Part shown: one piece after another, positions 1 to 9,335 of the stretch | How positions within the stretch are numbered: the first letter of the stretch is position 1 | How the letters are laid out: each line of letters opens with the position of its first letter | NCBI RefSeq assembly: GCF_900105985.1 | Contig: NZ_FNUB01000004.1 | Coordinates: 471,501-535,500 of the forward strand | Length of the DNA stretch: 64,000 nt | Direction of reading: 5' to 3' | DNA from: Tenacibaculum sp. MAR_2010_89 | GTDB lineage: Bacteria; Bacteroidota; Bacteroidia; Flavobacteriales; Flavobacteriaceae | Translations under genes and position numbers: made by a program | Notes under the pieces: model-generated | Seen by the model: the letters and a program-made list of their open reading frames with translations, nothing else | Databases searched by the model: none | What the model was told of the DNA's origin: nothing

Positions 1-10
1 ATTTTTTTTA

Positions 11-18
11 TATATTTG
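11..18 (+). promoter_or_regulatory. Promoter -7 box for the MarR/beta-oxidation operon
   Basis: TATATTTG matches the Bacteroidota -7 consensus TAnnTTTG and lies 7 bases before the start codon at 26. The -33 element would fall at or beyond the window edge. The leader would be very short, so the transcript may be almost leaderless. Confidence 0.55.
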
Positions 19-25
19 ACCCAGT

Positions 26-487
26 ATGGAAAAAAACAAATCAATAGATCATCAATTAAGAGCTACATGGCAAGCAGTTGCTAAAATGTATAATGAGCAA
101 GCTGCAAAGCATAATAGCACTATGGCTACAGCTTTTGTTCTACTTAATATTGATTTTGAAGATGGAACTCCCTCTACCGCGCTAGGACCTCTTATGGGTA
201 TGGAACCTACTAGTCTTTCTCGTTTATTAAAAACAATGGAAGATAAAAAAATGATTTTCAGGAAAAAAAACCCAAACGACGGTAGAAGTGTTATCATTAA
301 ACTAACTGATTACGGTAAAGAAATGCGTGAAGTATCTAAAGGGCACGTATATCAATTTAATAATGAAGTAAGAAAACATATTACTGATGAAGAACTAGAA
401 AACTTCTTTAAAGTAACAAGAACTATAAATCAACTTATTACAGACAAATTGATTTATGGTGATGATATAAATAAACAAGCTGTATAA
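26..487 (+). CDS. MarR family transcriptional regulator
   Basis: A 153-residue protein of normal MarR length. The winged-helix core runs from about residue 30 to 110. The stretch around TSLSRLLKTMEDKKMI (about 62-77) is the recognition helix, followed by the wing with the DGR turn (NPNDGRSV) found in most MarR proteins. It is the first gene of an apparent operon with the multifunctional beta-oxidation protein, thiolase and acyl-CoA dehydrogenase. The next gene starts 12 bases downstream. By position it probably controls this fatty-acid degradation operon, perhaps sensing an acyl-CoA. That role is inference; the family call is firm. Confidence 0.9.
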   Translation: MEKNKSIDHQLRATWQAVAKMYNEQAAKHNSTMATAFVLLNIDFEDGTPSTALGPLMGMEPTSLSRLLKTMEDKKMIFRKKNPNDGRSVIIKLTDYGKEMREVSKGHVYQFNNEVRKHITDEELENFFKVTRTINQLITDKLIYGDDINKQAV

Positions 488-499
488 AACATTAAACTA

Positions 500-2905
500 A
501 TGACAAGAAGAATTAAAAAAGTAGCGATTATAGGTTCTGGAATTATGGGATCTGGTATTGCATGTCATTTTGCTAATATTGGCGTTGAAGTATTATTATT
601 AGATATAGTTCCTCGTGAACTTAATGACAAAGAAAAAGCAAAAGGATTGACTTTAGAAGACAAAGCTGTACGTAACCGTTTGGTTAACGATGCACTAACC
701 GCTTCTTTAAAATCAAAACCATCTCCTATTTACAGTAAAAAATTTGCAGATAGAATTACCACTGGTAATATTGATGACGATTTACATAAAATTAAAGATG
801 TAGATTGGATAATGGAGGTTGTTGTTGAACGCTTAGACATAAAACAAAGTGTTTTTGAACAAGTTGAAAAACACCGTACTCCTGGTACTATTATCTCTTC
901 AAATACTTCAGGAATTCCTATCAAGTTTATGAATGAAGGAAGAAGTGAAGATTTTCAAAAACATTTTGCAGTAACTCACTTTTTTAATCCTCCTCGTTAT
1001 TTAAAATTATTTGAAGTTGTTCCTGGTCCTCAATGTAAACAAGAAGTTACTGACTTCTTAATGGATTATGGTTCTAAGTTTTTAGGAAAAACTTCTGTTT
1101 TAGCTAAAGATACTCCAGCTTTTATAGGAAATAGAATTGGAATTTTCGGAATTCAATCTTTATTTCATCAAGTAAAAGAATTAGGATTAACTATTGAAGA
1201 AGTTGATAAATTAACTGGTCCTGTAATTGGTCGCCCAAAATCGGCTACTTTTAGAACTGTTGATGTTGTAGGTCTTGATACTTTAGTACATGTTGCTAAT
1301 GGTATTTATGAAAACTGCCCAAATGATGAAGCTCATAATTTATTTAAGCTTCCTGATTTCATCAACACCATGATGGAAAACAAATGGTTAGGTAGTAAAA
1401 CCAAACAAGGTTTCTACAAAAAATCAGTGAATGCTGAAGGTAAAAAAGAAATTTTATCATTAGACTTAGACACGATGGAATATCGTTCTAAAAAACGTGC
1501 AAAGTTTGCTACTTTAGAATTAACAAAAACCATTGACAAACCAATTGATCGTTTTAAAGTATTAGTTGGAGGAAAAGATAAAGCGGGTGAATTTTACCGT
1601 AAGAATTTCGCAGCTATGTTTGCGTATGTTCAAAATAGAATTCCAGAGATATCTGACGAATTATACAAAATTGACGATGCCATGAAAGCTGGTTTCGGAT
1701 GGGAAAATGGACCTTTCGAAATTTGGGATGCTGTAGGAGTAGAAAAAGGTATCGAATTAATGAAAGCTGAAGGTAAAGAGCCTGCTGCTTGGGTTGTTGA
1801 AATGTTAGCAAAAGGTTCGTCTTCTTTCTATTCAGTTAAAGAAGGAGCAACTTATTACTATGATGTAAATGCAAAAGTTCAAACCAAAAAACCAGGCCAA
1901 GATTCATTTATCATCTTAGATAATATTCGTAAAACAAATGAGGTATTTAAAAACTCAGGAGTAGTTATTGAAGATATAGGAGGTGGTATTTTAAATTGTG
2001 AATTCCAATCTAAAATGAACACTATAGGTGGAGATGTTTTAGCTGGATTAAACAAAGCAATTGATTTAGCAGAAAAAGACTTTCAAGGATTAGTAGTTGG
2101 TAATCAAGCGGCAAACTTCTCAGTAGGTGCTAACATAGGAATGATTTTTATGATGGCAGTTGAGCAAGAGTATGATGAATTAAATATGGCTATTAAGTAT
2201 TTCCAAGATACTATGATGCGTATGCGTTATTCATCAATCCCAACAATTTCTGCACCTCATGGAATGGCTTTAGGTGGTGGATGTGAATTATCATTACATG
2301 CTGATAAAGTAGTTGCTGCTGCTGAAACATACATGGGATTAGTTGAGTTTGGAGTTGGAGTTATCCCTGGTGGAGGTGGTTCTAAAGAGATGGCTTTAAG
2401 AGCATCAGACACTTTCCGTACAGGAGATGTACAATTAAATGTACTTCAAGAATATTTCTTAACTATAGGTATGGCAAAAGTATCAACTTCAGCTTATGAA
2501 GCTTTTGACTTAGGCTTATTACAAAAAGGAAAAGATGTTGTTGTTGTAAATAAAGAACGTCAAATTGCACAAGCTAAAAAGCATGCTGTTTTATTAGCAG
2601 AAGCTGGTTATACACAACCCGTAAAACGTGAAGATGTTTTAGTATTAGGTAAACAAGCTTTAGGTGCATTTATGGTTGCTACCGATTCAATGCAAGCTAG
2701 TAAGTTTATCTCTGAGCATGACCAAAAAATTGCCAATAAGTTAGCTTATGTAATGGCAGGTGGAGATTTATCAGAACCAACAAAAGTTTCTGAACAATAT
2801 TTATTAAACATAGAGCGTGAAGCGTTCTTAAGTTTATGTACAGAGCGCAAAACATTAGAGCGTATTCAGCACATGTTAAAAACTGGTAAACCATTAAGAA
2901 ACTAA
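500..2905 (+). CDS. 3-hydroxyacyl-CoA dehydrogenase / enoyl-CoA hydratase fusion
   Basis: An 801-residue bifunctional beta-oxidation enzyme. The N-terminus has the NAD-binding Rossmann motif GSGIMGSG (residues 12-19), followed by the 3HCDH domains: NPPRYLKLFEVVPG, then a C-terminal helical domain containing KPSPI and GFGWENGPFEIWD. The C-terminal part from about residue 530 is a crotonase fold with the oxyanion-hole region GMALGGGCE (about 588) and GVGVIPGGGG. This order (dehydrogenase first, hydratase last) is opposite to E. coli FadB, so I give no gene symbol. It should hydrate enoyl-CoA and oxidise 3-hydroxyacyl-CoA, feeding the thiolase encoded 5 bases downstream. Confidence 0.93.
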   Translation: MTRRIKKVAIIGSGIMGSGIACHFANIGVEVLLLDIVPRELNDKEKAKGLTLEDKAVRNRLVNDALTASLKSKPSPIYSKKFADRITTGNIDDDLHKIKDVDWIMEVVVERLDIKQSVFEQVEKHRTPGTIISSNTSGIPIKFMNEGRSEDFQKHFAVTHFFNPPRYLKLFEVVPGPQCKQEVTDFLMDYGSKFLGKTSVLAKDTPAFIGNRIGIFGIQSLFHQVKELGLTIEEVDKLTGPVIGRPKSATFRTVDVVGLDTLVHVANGIYENCPNDEAHNLFKLPDFINTMMENKWLGSKTKQGFYKKSVNAEGKKEILSLDLDTMEYRSKKRAKFATLELTKTIDKPIDRFKVLVGGKDKAGEFYRKNFAAMFAYVQNRIPEISDELYKIDDAMKAGFGWENGPFEIWDAVGVEKGIELMKAEGKEPAAWVVEMLAKGSSSFYSVKEGATYYYDVNAKVQTKKPGQDSFIILDNIRKTNEVFKNSGVVIEDIGGGILNCEFQSKMNTIGGDVLAGLNKAIDLAEKDFQGLVVGNQAANFSVGANIGMIFMMAVEQEYDELNMAIKYFQDTMMRMRYSSIPTISAPHGMALGGGCELSLHADKVVAAAETYMGLVEFGVGVIPGGGGSKEMALRASDTFRTGDVQLNVLQEYFLTIGMAKVSTSAYEAFDLGLLQKGKDVVVVNKERQIAQAKKHAVLLAEAGYTQPVKREDVLVLGKQALGAFMVATDSMQASKFISEHDQKIANKLAYVMAGGDLSEPTKVSEQYLLNIEREAFLSLCTERKTLERIQHMLKTGKPLRN

Positions 2906-2910
2906 GAAAA

Positions 2911-4101
2911 ATGAAAACAGCATATATAGTAAAAGGATATAGAACCGCCGTAGGAAAATCTAAAAGAGGTGCGTTCAGATTTAAAAGAGCTGATGAATTA
3001 GCTGCTGAAACTATCGAATATATGATGGAGCAGTTACCTGAGTTCGATAAAAAACGTATTGATGATGTAATTGTTGGTAATGCAATGCCAGAAGGTTCTC
3101 AAGGTTTAAATATGGCTCGTTTAATTTCTTTAATGGGTTTAAAAATTGAAGACGTTCCAGGTGTTACCGTTAATCGTTTTTGTTCTTCAGGATTAGAAAC
3201 TATTGGTATGGCAGTTGCAAAAATTCAATCAGGAATGGCTGATTGTGTGATTGCTGGTGGAGCAGAAAGTATGAGTTCTGTACCAATGACAGGGTTTAAA
3301 CCAGAATTAAATTACGATACAGTAGCTGCTGGTCATGCTGATTATTATTGGGGAATGGGTAATACTGCTGAAGAAGTTGCTCAGAAATACAATATCTCTC
3401 GTAAAGATCAAGATGAATTTGCTTTAAACTCACATTTAAAAGCATTAAAAGCTCAAGAAGAAAATCGTTTTCAAGACCAAATTGTTCCTATAGAAGTTGA
3501 AGAAACTTATATAGATGCTAAAGGTAAAAGAGCAACAAGAAAATATACAGTAACTAAAGACGAAGGACCTCGTAAAGGTTCAAACATTGCTGGTTTAGAG
3601 CGTTTACGTCCAGTATTTGCTACTAATGGTAGTGTTACTGCTGGTAACTCTTCTCAAACTAGTGATGGTGCTGCTTTTGTAATGGTAATGAGCGAAGAAA
3701 TGGTTAAGGAATTAAACCTAAAACCAATTGCTCGTATGGTTAGTTATGCTGCCGCTGGGGTACCTCCTAGAATTATGGGAATTGGACCAGTTGCTGCTAT
3801 TCCAAAAGCATTAAAACAAGCAGGATTAAAACAAGAAGATATTAGCTTAATTGAATTAAATGAAGCATTTGCTTCTCAATCATTAGCTGTAATTCGTGAA
3901 TTAGGATTAAATGCAGACATCATTAATGTAAATGGTGGTGCAATTGCATTAGGACATCCTTTAGGTTGTACTGGAGCTAAATTATCAGTTCAATTATTTG
4001 ATGAAATGCGTAAGCGTAACATGCAAGGAAAATACGGAATGGTAACTATGTGCGTAGGAACTGGACAAGGTGCAGCAGGTATTTTTGAATTCTTAAACTA
4101 A
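2911..4101 (+). CDS. Acetyl-CoA acyltransferase (thiolase)
   Basis: A 396-residue thiolase II family protein. The acyl-accepting cysteine is Cys91 in NRFCSSG. The C-terminal catalytic pair is His349 in [11 protein letters not shown] and Cys381 in MCVGTGQG. Length and motif order are those of degradative 3-ketoacyl-CoA thiolases (FadA type). It lies between the multifunctional beta-oxidation protein (5-base gap) and an acyl-CoA dehydrogenase (14-base gap), so it should carry out the last, acetyl-CoA releasing step. A biosynthetic acetyl-CoA acetyltransferase is less likely in this context. Confidence 0.93.
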   Translation: MKTAYIVKGYRTAVGKSKRGAFRFKRADELAAETIEYMMEQLPEFDKKRIDDVIVGNAMPEGSQGLNMARLISLMGLKIEDVPGVTVNRFCSSGLETIGMAVAKIQSGMADCVIAGGAESMSSVPMTGFKPELNYDTVAAGHADYYWGMGNTAEEVAQKYNISRKDQDEFALNSHLKALKAQEENRFQDQIVPIEVEETYIDAKGKRATRKYTVTKDEGPRKGSNIAGLERLRPVFATNGSVTAGNSSQTSDGAAFVMVMSEEMVKELNLKPIARMVSYAAAGVPPRIMGIGPVAAIPKALKQAGLKQEDISLIELNEAFASQSLAVIRELGLNADIINVNGGAIALGHPLGCTGAKLSVQLFDEMRKRNMQGKYGMVTMCVGTGQGAAGIFEFLN

Positions 4102-4115
4102 AAAAACAAAACAAA

Positions 4116-5912
4116 ATGTCAGATTTATTAAGAGGTGGGCAATTCCTAGTAAAAGAAACTAATTGCGAAGATATATTTACTCCTGAAGATTTTTCTGAGG
4201 AGCAGAGAATGATGAAAGAGGCCGTTATGGAATTTAACGATCGTGAAATCATTCCACATAAAACTCGTTTCGAGGCTAAAGATTATGCTTTAACTGAAGA
4301 AACTATGCGTAAAGCTGGTGAATTAGGTTTCTTAGGAGTATCTGTTCCTGAAGCTTACGGAGGCTTAGGAATGGGCTTTGTTTCTACAATGCTTACTTGT
4401 GACTATATTTCTAGTGGAACTGGATCTTTTAGTACTGCTTTTGGTGCGCATACTGGTATTGGTACTATGCCTATTACCTTATACGGTACTGAAGAACAAA
4501 AACAAAAATTTGTTCCTGCTTTAGCAATGGGTGAGCGTTTTGGTGCTTACTGTTTAACTGAGCCTGGTGCTGGATCAGATGCAAACTCTGGAAAAACCAC
4601 TGCTGAATTAACAGAAGATGGTAAAAACTATAAAATTAACGGTCAAAAAATGTGGATTTCAAATGCAGGTTTTGCTGAAATCTTTATCGTTTTTGCTCGT
4701 ATTGGTGATGATAAAAACATTACTGGTTTTATATTAGAATATGATAAAAACAACCCTAATGGTGTAACATTAGGTGAAGAAGAGCATAAATTAGGTATTC
4801 GTGCTTCTTCAACACGTCAAGTATTTTTTAATGATACTTTAGTACCAGTTGAAAACATGTTATCTGTTCGTGGTGGTGGATTTAAAATTGCCATGAATGC
4901 GTTAAATGTAGGGCGAATTAAATTAGCTGCTGCTTGTTTAGATTCTCAACGTAGAATCATTACTGAAGGTGTAAAATACGCTAACGAACGTAAGCAATTT
5001 AAAACTCCTATTTCTGAGTTTGGAGCTATCAAATCTAAGTTAGCTGAAATGGCTACTAATGCATATGTTGGTGAATCTGCATCATACAGAGCTGCTAAAA
5101 ACATTGAAGATAGAATTACTATTCGTGAATCAGAAGGAAATACTCATCAAGAAGCTGAATTAAAAGGTGTAGAAGAGTATGCTATAGAATGTTCTATTTT
5201 AAAAGTTGCTGTTTCTGAAGACGTACAAAATTGTGCTGATGAAGGAATTCAAATTTTTGGAGGTATGGGATTCTCAGAAGAAACTCCTATGGAGTCTGCT
5301 TGGAGAGATGCTCGTATTGCTCGTATTTATGAAGGAACTAATGAAATTAACAGATTACTTTCTGTTGGAATGTTAGTTAAAAAAGCAATGAAAGGTCATG
5401 TAGATTTATTAAATCCTGCTATGGCTGTTGGTGAAGAGTTATTAGGTATTCCTTCTTTTGATACACCTGATTATTCTGAATTATTTGCTGAAGAGAAAGA
5501 GATTATTGGTAAATTAAAGAAAGTATTCTTAATGGTTGCTGGTGCTGCTATCCAAAAATTTGGACCAGAATTAGAGCAACATCAACAATTATTAACAGCT
5601 GCTTCAAATATTTTAATTGAAACATACATGGCAGAGTCTGCTATTTTGAGAACTGAGAAAAACGTGAAACGTTCTGGTGAAGCTTCTCAAAAAGAACAAA
5701 TTGCTATGACTCAATTATATTTATACAATGCTGTTGACATTATTACTAAAAATGCTAAAGAAGGAATCATTTCTTTTGCTGAAGGTGATGAGCAACGCAT
5801 GATGTTAATGGGATTAAAACGTTTTACAAAATATGCTAACTACCCTAATATCGTTGAATTACGTAATATAATAGCAGAAAAATTAAAAGCAGAAAATAAA
5901 TACTGCTTCTAA
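4116..5912 (+). CDS. Acyl-CoA dehydrogenase (long form)
   Basis: A 598-residue flavoprotein, much longer than the 380-residue short/medium-chain enzymes. It resembles VLCAD-type proteins with an extra C-terminal helical domain. The N-terminal helical domain contains FSEEQRMMKEAV. The middle beta domain contains YCLTEPGAGSDANS and KMWISNAGFAEIF, which contact FAD and substrate. The C-terminal domain carries QIFGGMGFSEE and YEGTNEINR. It is the last gene of the operon and introduces the double bond that the fusion enzyme upstream then hydrates. A hairpin with a T-run follows at about 5986. Confidence 0.93.
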   Translation: MSDLLRGGQFLVKETNCEDIFTPEDFSEEQRMMKEAVMEFNDREIIPHKTRFEAKDYALTEETMRKAGELGFLGVSVPEAYGGLGMGFVSTMLTCDYISSGTGSFSTAFGAHTGIGTMPITLYGTEEQKQKFVPALAMGERFGAYCLTEPGAGSDANSGKTTAELTEDGKNYKINGQKMWISNAGFAEIFIVFARIGDDKNITGFILEYDKNNPNGVTLGEEEHKLGIRASSTRQVFFNDTLVPVENMLSVRGGGFKIAMNALNVGRIKLAAACLDSQRRIITEGVKYANERKQFKTPISEFGAIKSKLAEMATNAYVGESASYRAAKNIEDRITIRESEGNTHQEAELKGVEEYAIECSILKVAVSEDVQNCADEGIQIFGGMGFSEETPMESAWRDARIARIYEGTNEINRLLSVGMLVKKAMKGHVDLLNPAMAVGEELLGIPSFDTPDYSELFAEEKEIIGKLKKVFLMVAGAAIQKFGPELEQHQQLLTAASNILIETYMAESAILRTEKNVKRSGEASQKEQIAMTQLYLYNAVDIITKNAKEGIISFAEGDEQRMMLMGLKRFTKYANYPNIVELRNIIAEKLKAENKYCF

Positions 5913-5985
5913 AAATATTTACTCGAAAGAGTATAAAAACCTTCTTTAACTTTCATAGGTTTTAGAATTTAGTTGTTTGTTTAAA

Positions 5986-6018
5986 AGATCGTTAAATTAG
6001 TTTTTGACGGTCTTTTTT
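5986..6018 (+). terminator. Intrinsic terminator of the beta-oxidation operon
   Basis: An 8-bp stem AGATCGTT/GACGGTCT with two G-U pairs, a 12-base loop and a following T-run, located 74 bases after the acyl-CoA dehydrogenase stop. Confidence 0.65.
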
Positions 6019-6030
6019 CTTATAAATATT

Positions 6031-6038
6031 TATCTTTG
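6031..6038 (+). promoter_or_regulatory. Promoter -7 box for the rhomboid protease gene
   Basis: TATCTTTG fits TAnnTTTG and lies 62 bases before the start codon. No good TTTG -33 element is seen at 19-20 bases upstream. A small hairpin TATGGG/CCCATA follows in the leader at about 6041-6062. Confidence 0.45.
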
Positions 6039-6099
6039 AATATGGGTTTTACATAGCCCATAAAATCATTGGAAATAACTAAAAAAACAAATACAAATA

Positions 6100-6945
6100 A
6101 TGCCAGATATTGGAACTGTCGGATTACTTATATTAATTGCTAATGGCTTTGTTTCTTATCAAGGTTTTGAAAATTGGCAATTTTTAAATACCTATAAATT
6201 TCAGGTTGACAAAATATTAATCAACAAAGATTATAAAAGGCTAATAAGTTCTGGTTTTTTACATGTAAACTGGACTCACCTTATCTTTAACATGTTTAGT
6301 TTATATTCTTTTGGAGCGAGTTTAGAACTTCGATTAGGATCTATTTACTTTGCTTTAATATACTTTACTAGCTTACTTGCAGGGAATTTATTCGCTTTAT
6401 TGATTCATAAAAACCATGGAAAGTATAGTGCTGTAGGTGCTTCTGGAGCTGTTTGTGGAGTTATATTTGCTTCAATAGCTTTAATTCCTAACATTCGAGT
6501 AGGTATTTTATTTTTACCGGTATCAATTCCTGGTTGGTTATTTGGTCTTTTATACATTAGCTATACAATTTATGGTATTAAATCTAATAATGATAATATA
6601 GGGCATGAAGCTCATTTAGGAGGAGCAGTAATAGGAATGATTACAGCAATTATAATTAGCCCTAGTTCATTAACCCAAAACTACATCCCTATTCTACTTT
6701 CTCTTGTACCAACATTAATCTTTATCTTTTTTATTTTGGTAAAACCTCATTTATTACTCGTTGATAATCCTTTTAAAACTCAAAAAAAGCCTCAAACTAT
6801 TGATGAGAAATACAACGAAGAAAGAGCACTAAATAAAAAAGAATTTAATCTTTTACTTGAAAAAATCCATAAAAAAGGTATTGACAAACTAACTGCAAAA
6901 GAAAAAGAAAAATTAGACGAATACTCAAAAGCAAATAGAAAATAA
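6100..6945 (+). CDS. Rhomboid family intramembrane serine protease
   Basis: A 281-residue polytopic membrane protein with about six membrane segments. The rhomboid landmarks are visible: the HxxxN-like motif in HVNWTHLIFNMFSLYSFG, the catalytic serine in VGASGAVCG, and the catalytic histidine in IGHEAHLGGAVIGM. A cytosolic, lysine-rich C-terminal tail of about 60 residues follows the last segment. It cleaves substrates within the membrane. It stands alone between a terminator and a convergent Lrp-family gene 5 bases away, so context gives no substrate. Confidence 0.9.
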   Translation: MPDIGTVGLLILIANGFVSYQGFENWQFLNTYKFQVDKILINKDYKRLISSGFLHVNWTHLIFNMFSLYSFGASLELRLGSIYFALIYFTSLLAGNLFALLIHKNHGKYSAVGASGAVCGVIFASIALIPNIRVGILFLPVSIPGWLFGLLYISYTIYGIKSNNDNIGHEAHLGGAVIGMITAIIISPSSLTQNYIPILLSLVPTLIFIFFILVKPHLLLVDNPFKTQKKPQTIDEKYNEERALNKKEFNLLLEKIHKKGIDKLTAKEKEKLDEYSKANRK

Positions 6946-6950
6946 TAATT

Positions 6951-7403
6951 TTATAAATCAAACACTGTAGTGTCTTTAAAAGAATTCATAACAAATGAGC
7001 TTTGTATAGTTGAGATTCCTTCAAATACCGAAAGTTTCTCGTTAATTAATCCTTGAAATTGGTTCATATCATTTACTGCTACTTTTAATAAGAAATCAAA
7101 ATTACCAGATACATGGTGACACTCCATTACTTCTGGAAGACTTAAAATATTTTCCTTAAAAGAATCAATCAACTCTTTTTGATGTTTGAATAATGTAATT
7201 TGACAATAAGCTATTATTTGTTTACCAATAAGATTTCTATCTAATAAAGCAACATATTTTTTTACATAACCACTTTGCTCTAACTTTTTAATTCTTTCAT
7301 AGGTTGGTGTTACCGTTAAGCCAATTTTTGTGGCTATTTCTTTCGTATTCTGCTTTGCATTTTCTTGCAAATGCATTAGTATTTCTCTGTCTATTCTATC
7401 CAT
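6951..7403 (-). CDS. Lrp/AsnC family transcriptional regulator
   Basis: A 150-residue protein with an N-terminal AsnC-type helix-turn-helix (DREILMHLQENAKQNTKEIA, then VTPTYERIKKLEQSGYV) and a C-terminal RAM (ligand-binding alpha/beta) domain from about residue 65 (YCQITLFKHQ, VSGNFDFLLKV). Such proteins sense amino acids and related small molecules. It is divergent from the histidine decarboxylase gene across a 167-base AT-rich intergenic region, so it could regulate that gene. This is inferred from position only. Confidence 0.9.
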   Translation of the reverse strand: MDRIDREILMHLQENAKQNTKEIATKIGLTVTPTYERIKKLEQSGYVKKYVALLDRNLIGKQIIAYCQITLFKHQKELIDSFKENILSLPEVMECHHVSGNFDFLLKVAVNDMNQFQGLINEKLSVFEGISTIQSSFVMNSFKDTTVFDL

Positions 7404-7530
7404 AAAAGAACTCTTTTCTAAATCTAATAATTTTCGACCTCTTCAAAAGTAATAATAATCTTTATAAATAAATATAAAAGATTTATTTTCTTAATTAAAA
7501 CTATAACTAGATTAAAATTCTAATAAACTA

Positions 7531-7538
7531 TAGATTTG
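7531..7538 (+). promoter_or_regulatory. Promoter -7 box for histidine decarboxylase
   Basis: TAGATTTG matches TAnnTTTG, 32 bases before the start codon. It sits in the AT-rich divergent region shared with the Lrp/AsnC gene. Confidence 0.5.
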
Positions 7539-7570
7539 CATGAAAACAAAAACACATAAAATTAATAATC

Positions 7571-8713
7571 ATGAAAGCTACTACACAACAAGAACGTCTT
7601 AACCAGCTTTTAGAGAAGATTACTAAAGCTAGAGATACTTTTTTAGGCTATCCAGTATCTAAAGATTTTGATTATTCAGAACTTTACGAGTTTTTAAAAT
7701 ACCCTATTAATAATCTTGGAGATCCATTTGAAGACAGTACCTACAAAGTACAAACTCATGAAATTGAACGAGAAGTTGTAAATTTTTTCGCAAAATTGTT
7801 TAGAGCAAATCCAAAAGATTACTGGGGATATGTTACCAATGGAGGATCGGAAAGTAATTTGTATGGTTTATATATTGCTAGAGAAATGTACCCAAAAGCG
7901 ATGGTTTATTACTCAGAATCTACGCATTATAGTGTTAAAAAGAATATCCATTTATTAAATATCCCAAGTATTGTTATTCGCTCACAAGAAAATGGAGAAA
8001 TAGATTATAACGATTTAGAAGAAACTTTAAAATTTAACAGACATAAGCCTGCAATTGTTTTAACCACTTACGGTACTACAATGAAAGAAGCAAAGGATGA
8101 TGTATCTAAAGTAAAGGGTATCTTAAAAAAATTAGCTATTCAAGATCATTATATTCATTGTGATGGAGCACTTGCCGGATCATTTGGAGCATTTGTTGAA
8201 CCAAAAATTCCTTTTGATTTTATGGATGGTGCTGATAGTATTTCAATTAGCGGGCATAAATTTATAGGCTCACCAATACCTGCTGGAGTTATTGTTACCA
8301 GGCGCTCTTTACGTGATCGTGTATCAAAAGGTATTTCATATATTGGCTCTTTAGATACAACTATAACAGGCTCAAGAAACGGACATAGTCCATTATTTTT
8401 ATGGTATGCAATAAATAAACTTGGCATAGATGGTTTGAAAGCTAGATATAATCACAGTTTAGAAGTTGCCAAATATTGTAATCAAGAATTACTTAAAATT
8501 GGTGTTAATGCATGGAGAAATCCAGGAGCTATAACTGTTGTATTACCTAAAATGTCTAATACTATCAAAGAAAAATGGCAATTAGCTACTGAAGATGATA
8601 TTACACATATAATTTGTATGCCTAATGTTACTAAAGATCAAATAGATCATTTTATTAAAGATGTAGCTTTTTCATTACATGAAAAAGAAGAAGAAGAACT
8701 TGCTTATTTTTAA
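7571..8713 (+). CDS. hdc: Histidine decarboxylase, PLP-dependent
   Basis: A 380-residue group II PLP decarboxylase, the usual length of bacterial PLP-type histidine decarboxylases (about 378-383). The PLP lysine is K230 in SISGHKFIG. H119 in ESTHYS should stack on the cofactor, and D198 in HCDGALAG should bind its ring nitrogen. The N-terminus (FLGYPVSKDFDYSELY) and NNLGDPF are typical of the histidine-specific subgroup. The product would be histamine plus CO2. There is no histidine/histamine antiporter or siderophore gene next to it. Its neighbours are a divergent Lrp-type regulator and, downstream, an unrelated J-domain protein. A related amino-acid decarboxylase is possible but less likely. 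Confidence 0.85.
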   Translation: MKATTQQERLNQLLEKITKARDTFLGYPVSKDFDYSELYEFLKYPINNLGDPFEDSTYKVQTHEIEREVVNFFAKLFRANPKDYWGYVTNGGSESNLYGLYIAREMYPKAMVYYSESTHYSVKKNIHLLNIPSIVIRSQENGEIDYNDLEETLKFNRHKPAIVLTTYGTTMKEAKDDVSKVKGILKKLAIQDHYIHCDGALAGSFGAFVEPKIPFDFMDGADSISISGHKFIGSPIPAGVIVTRRSLRDRVSKGISYIGSLDTTITGSRNGHSPLFLWYAINKLGIDGLKARYNHSLEVAKYCNQELLKIGVNAWRNPGAITVVLPKMSNTIKEKWQLATEDDITHIICMPNVTKDQIDHFIKDVAFSLHEKEEEELAYF

Positions 8714-8772
8714 TAACTAAACTTTTTTAGCATAAACAATAAAAAAACATACTATAATTTATTTAATACCAG

Positions 8773-8780
8773 TACTTTTG
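8773..8780 (+). promoter_or_regulatory. Promoter -7 box for the KTSC-domain gene
   Basis: TACTTTTG fits TAnnTTTG, 26 bases before the start codon at 8807. This suggests the gene is transcribed apart from hdc. Confidence 0.5.
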
Positions 8781-8806
8781 CACGCAATTCTGAAAACAGA
8801 ACAATC

Positions 8807-9253
8807 ATGAAGCGAATTAAAGAATATAAGAAGTTATTTAAAGTAGAAGGAGCCATTAATTTAAAAGAATTAAAAACTACCTACAGAGGGTTAGTAAAAG
8901 AATGGCACCCTGATAAATTTCAAGACGAAGATAAAAAAGAAGAGGCTGGAGAAATGAGTACTAAAATAATTGATGCTTATCATTTTTTAGTGAGTATTGC
9001 TCCTGAGACTAAAGAAGCTAATTTAGAGGCTTATAAAACCACTATTACAGAATTCCAAGTTGCAGACTACCAACACAAAAGTATGCGTTTGGAAGTTACT
9101 TTCACTGACGGAAACACATACGAATACTTTGGTGTTAATCGTATACTTTTTGGGAAATTTATAAATGCCAAATCAATAAACAACTTTGGTAAAAGAAATA
9201 TTTTTAATTCTTTTTTATATAGAAAATCAATGAAAGCTTCAGTTACAGCTTAA
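8807..9253 (+). CDS. J-domain protein with C-terminal KTSC domain
   Basis: A 148-residue protein. Residues 1-70 form a small DnaJ-like domain with the hallmark HPD motif (KEWHPDKF), which in DnaJ proteins stimulates Hsp70 ATPase. Residues about 85-140 match a KTSC domain (HKSMRLEVTFTDGNTYEYFGV, then a short F-x-x-F/NA-x-S region). KTSC domains occur in phage and bacterial proteins and their role is unclear. There are no Cys-rich or peptide-binding DnaJ domains, so it is not a full co-chaperone. It has its own promoter-like box and a bidirectional terminator after it. Confidence 0.8.
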   Translation: MKRIKEYKKLFKVEGAINLKELKTTYRGLVKEWHPDKFQDEDKKEEAGEMSTKIIDAYHFLVSIAPETKEANLEAYKTTITEFQVADYQHKSMRLEVTFTDGNTYEYFGVNRILFGKFINAKSINNFGKRNIFNSFLYRKSMKASVTA

Positions 9254-9280
9254 TTCTGATTTTACTTTTTACATAACAAA

Positions 9281-9315
9281 AAAGAGATTGCTATAAAAGC
9301 AATCTCTTTTTTTGC
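9281..9315. terminator. Bidirectional terminator
   Basis: A perfect 12-bp stem AAAGAGATTGCT/AGCAATCTCTTT with a 5-base loop, flanked by an A-run and a T-run. It lies between the convergent KTSC gene (+) and DUF4097 gene (-). Confidence 0.8.
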
Positions 9316-9335
9316 ATATAACCTTAATTATTAAC

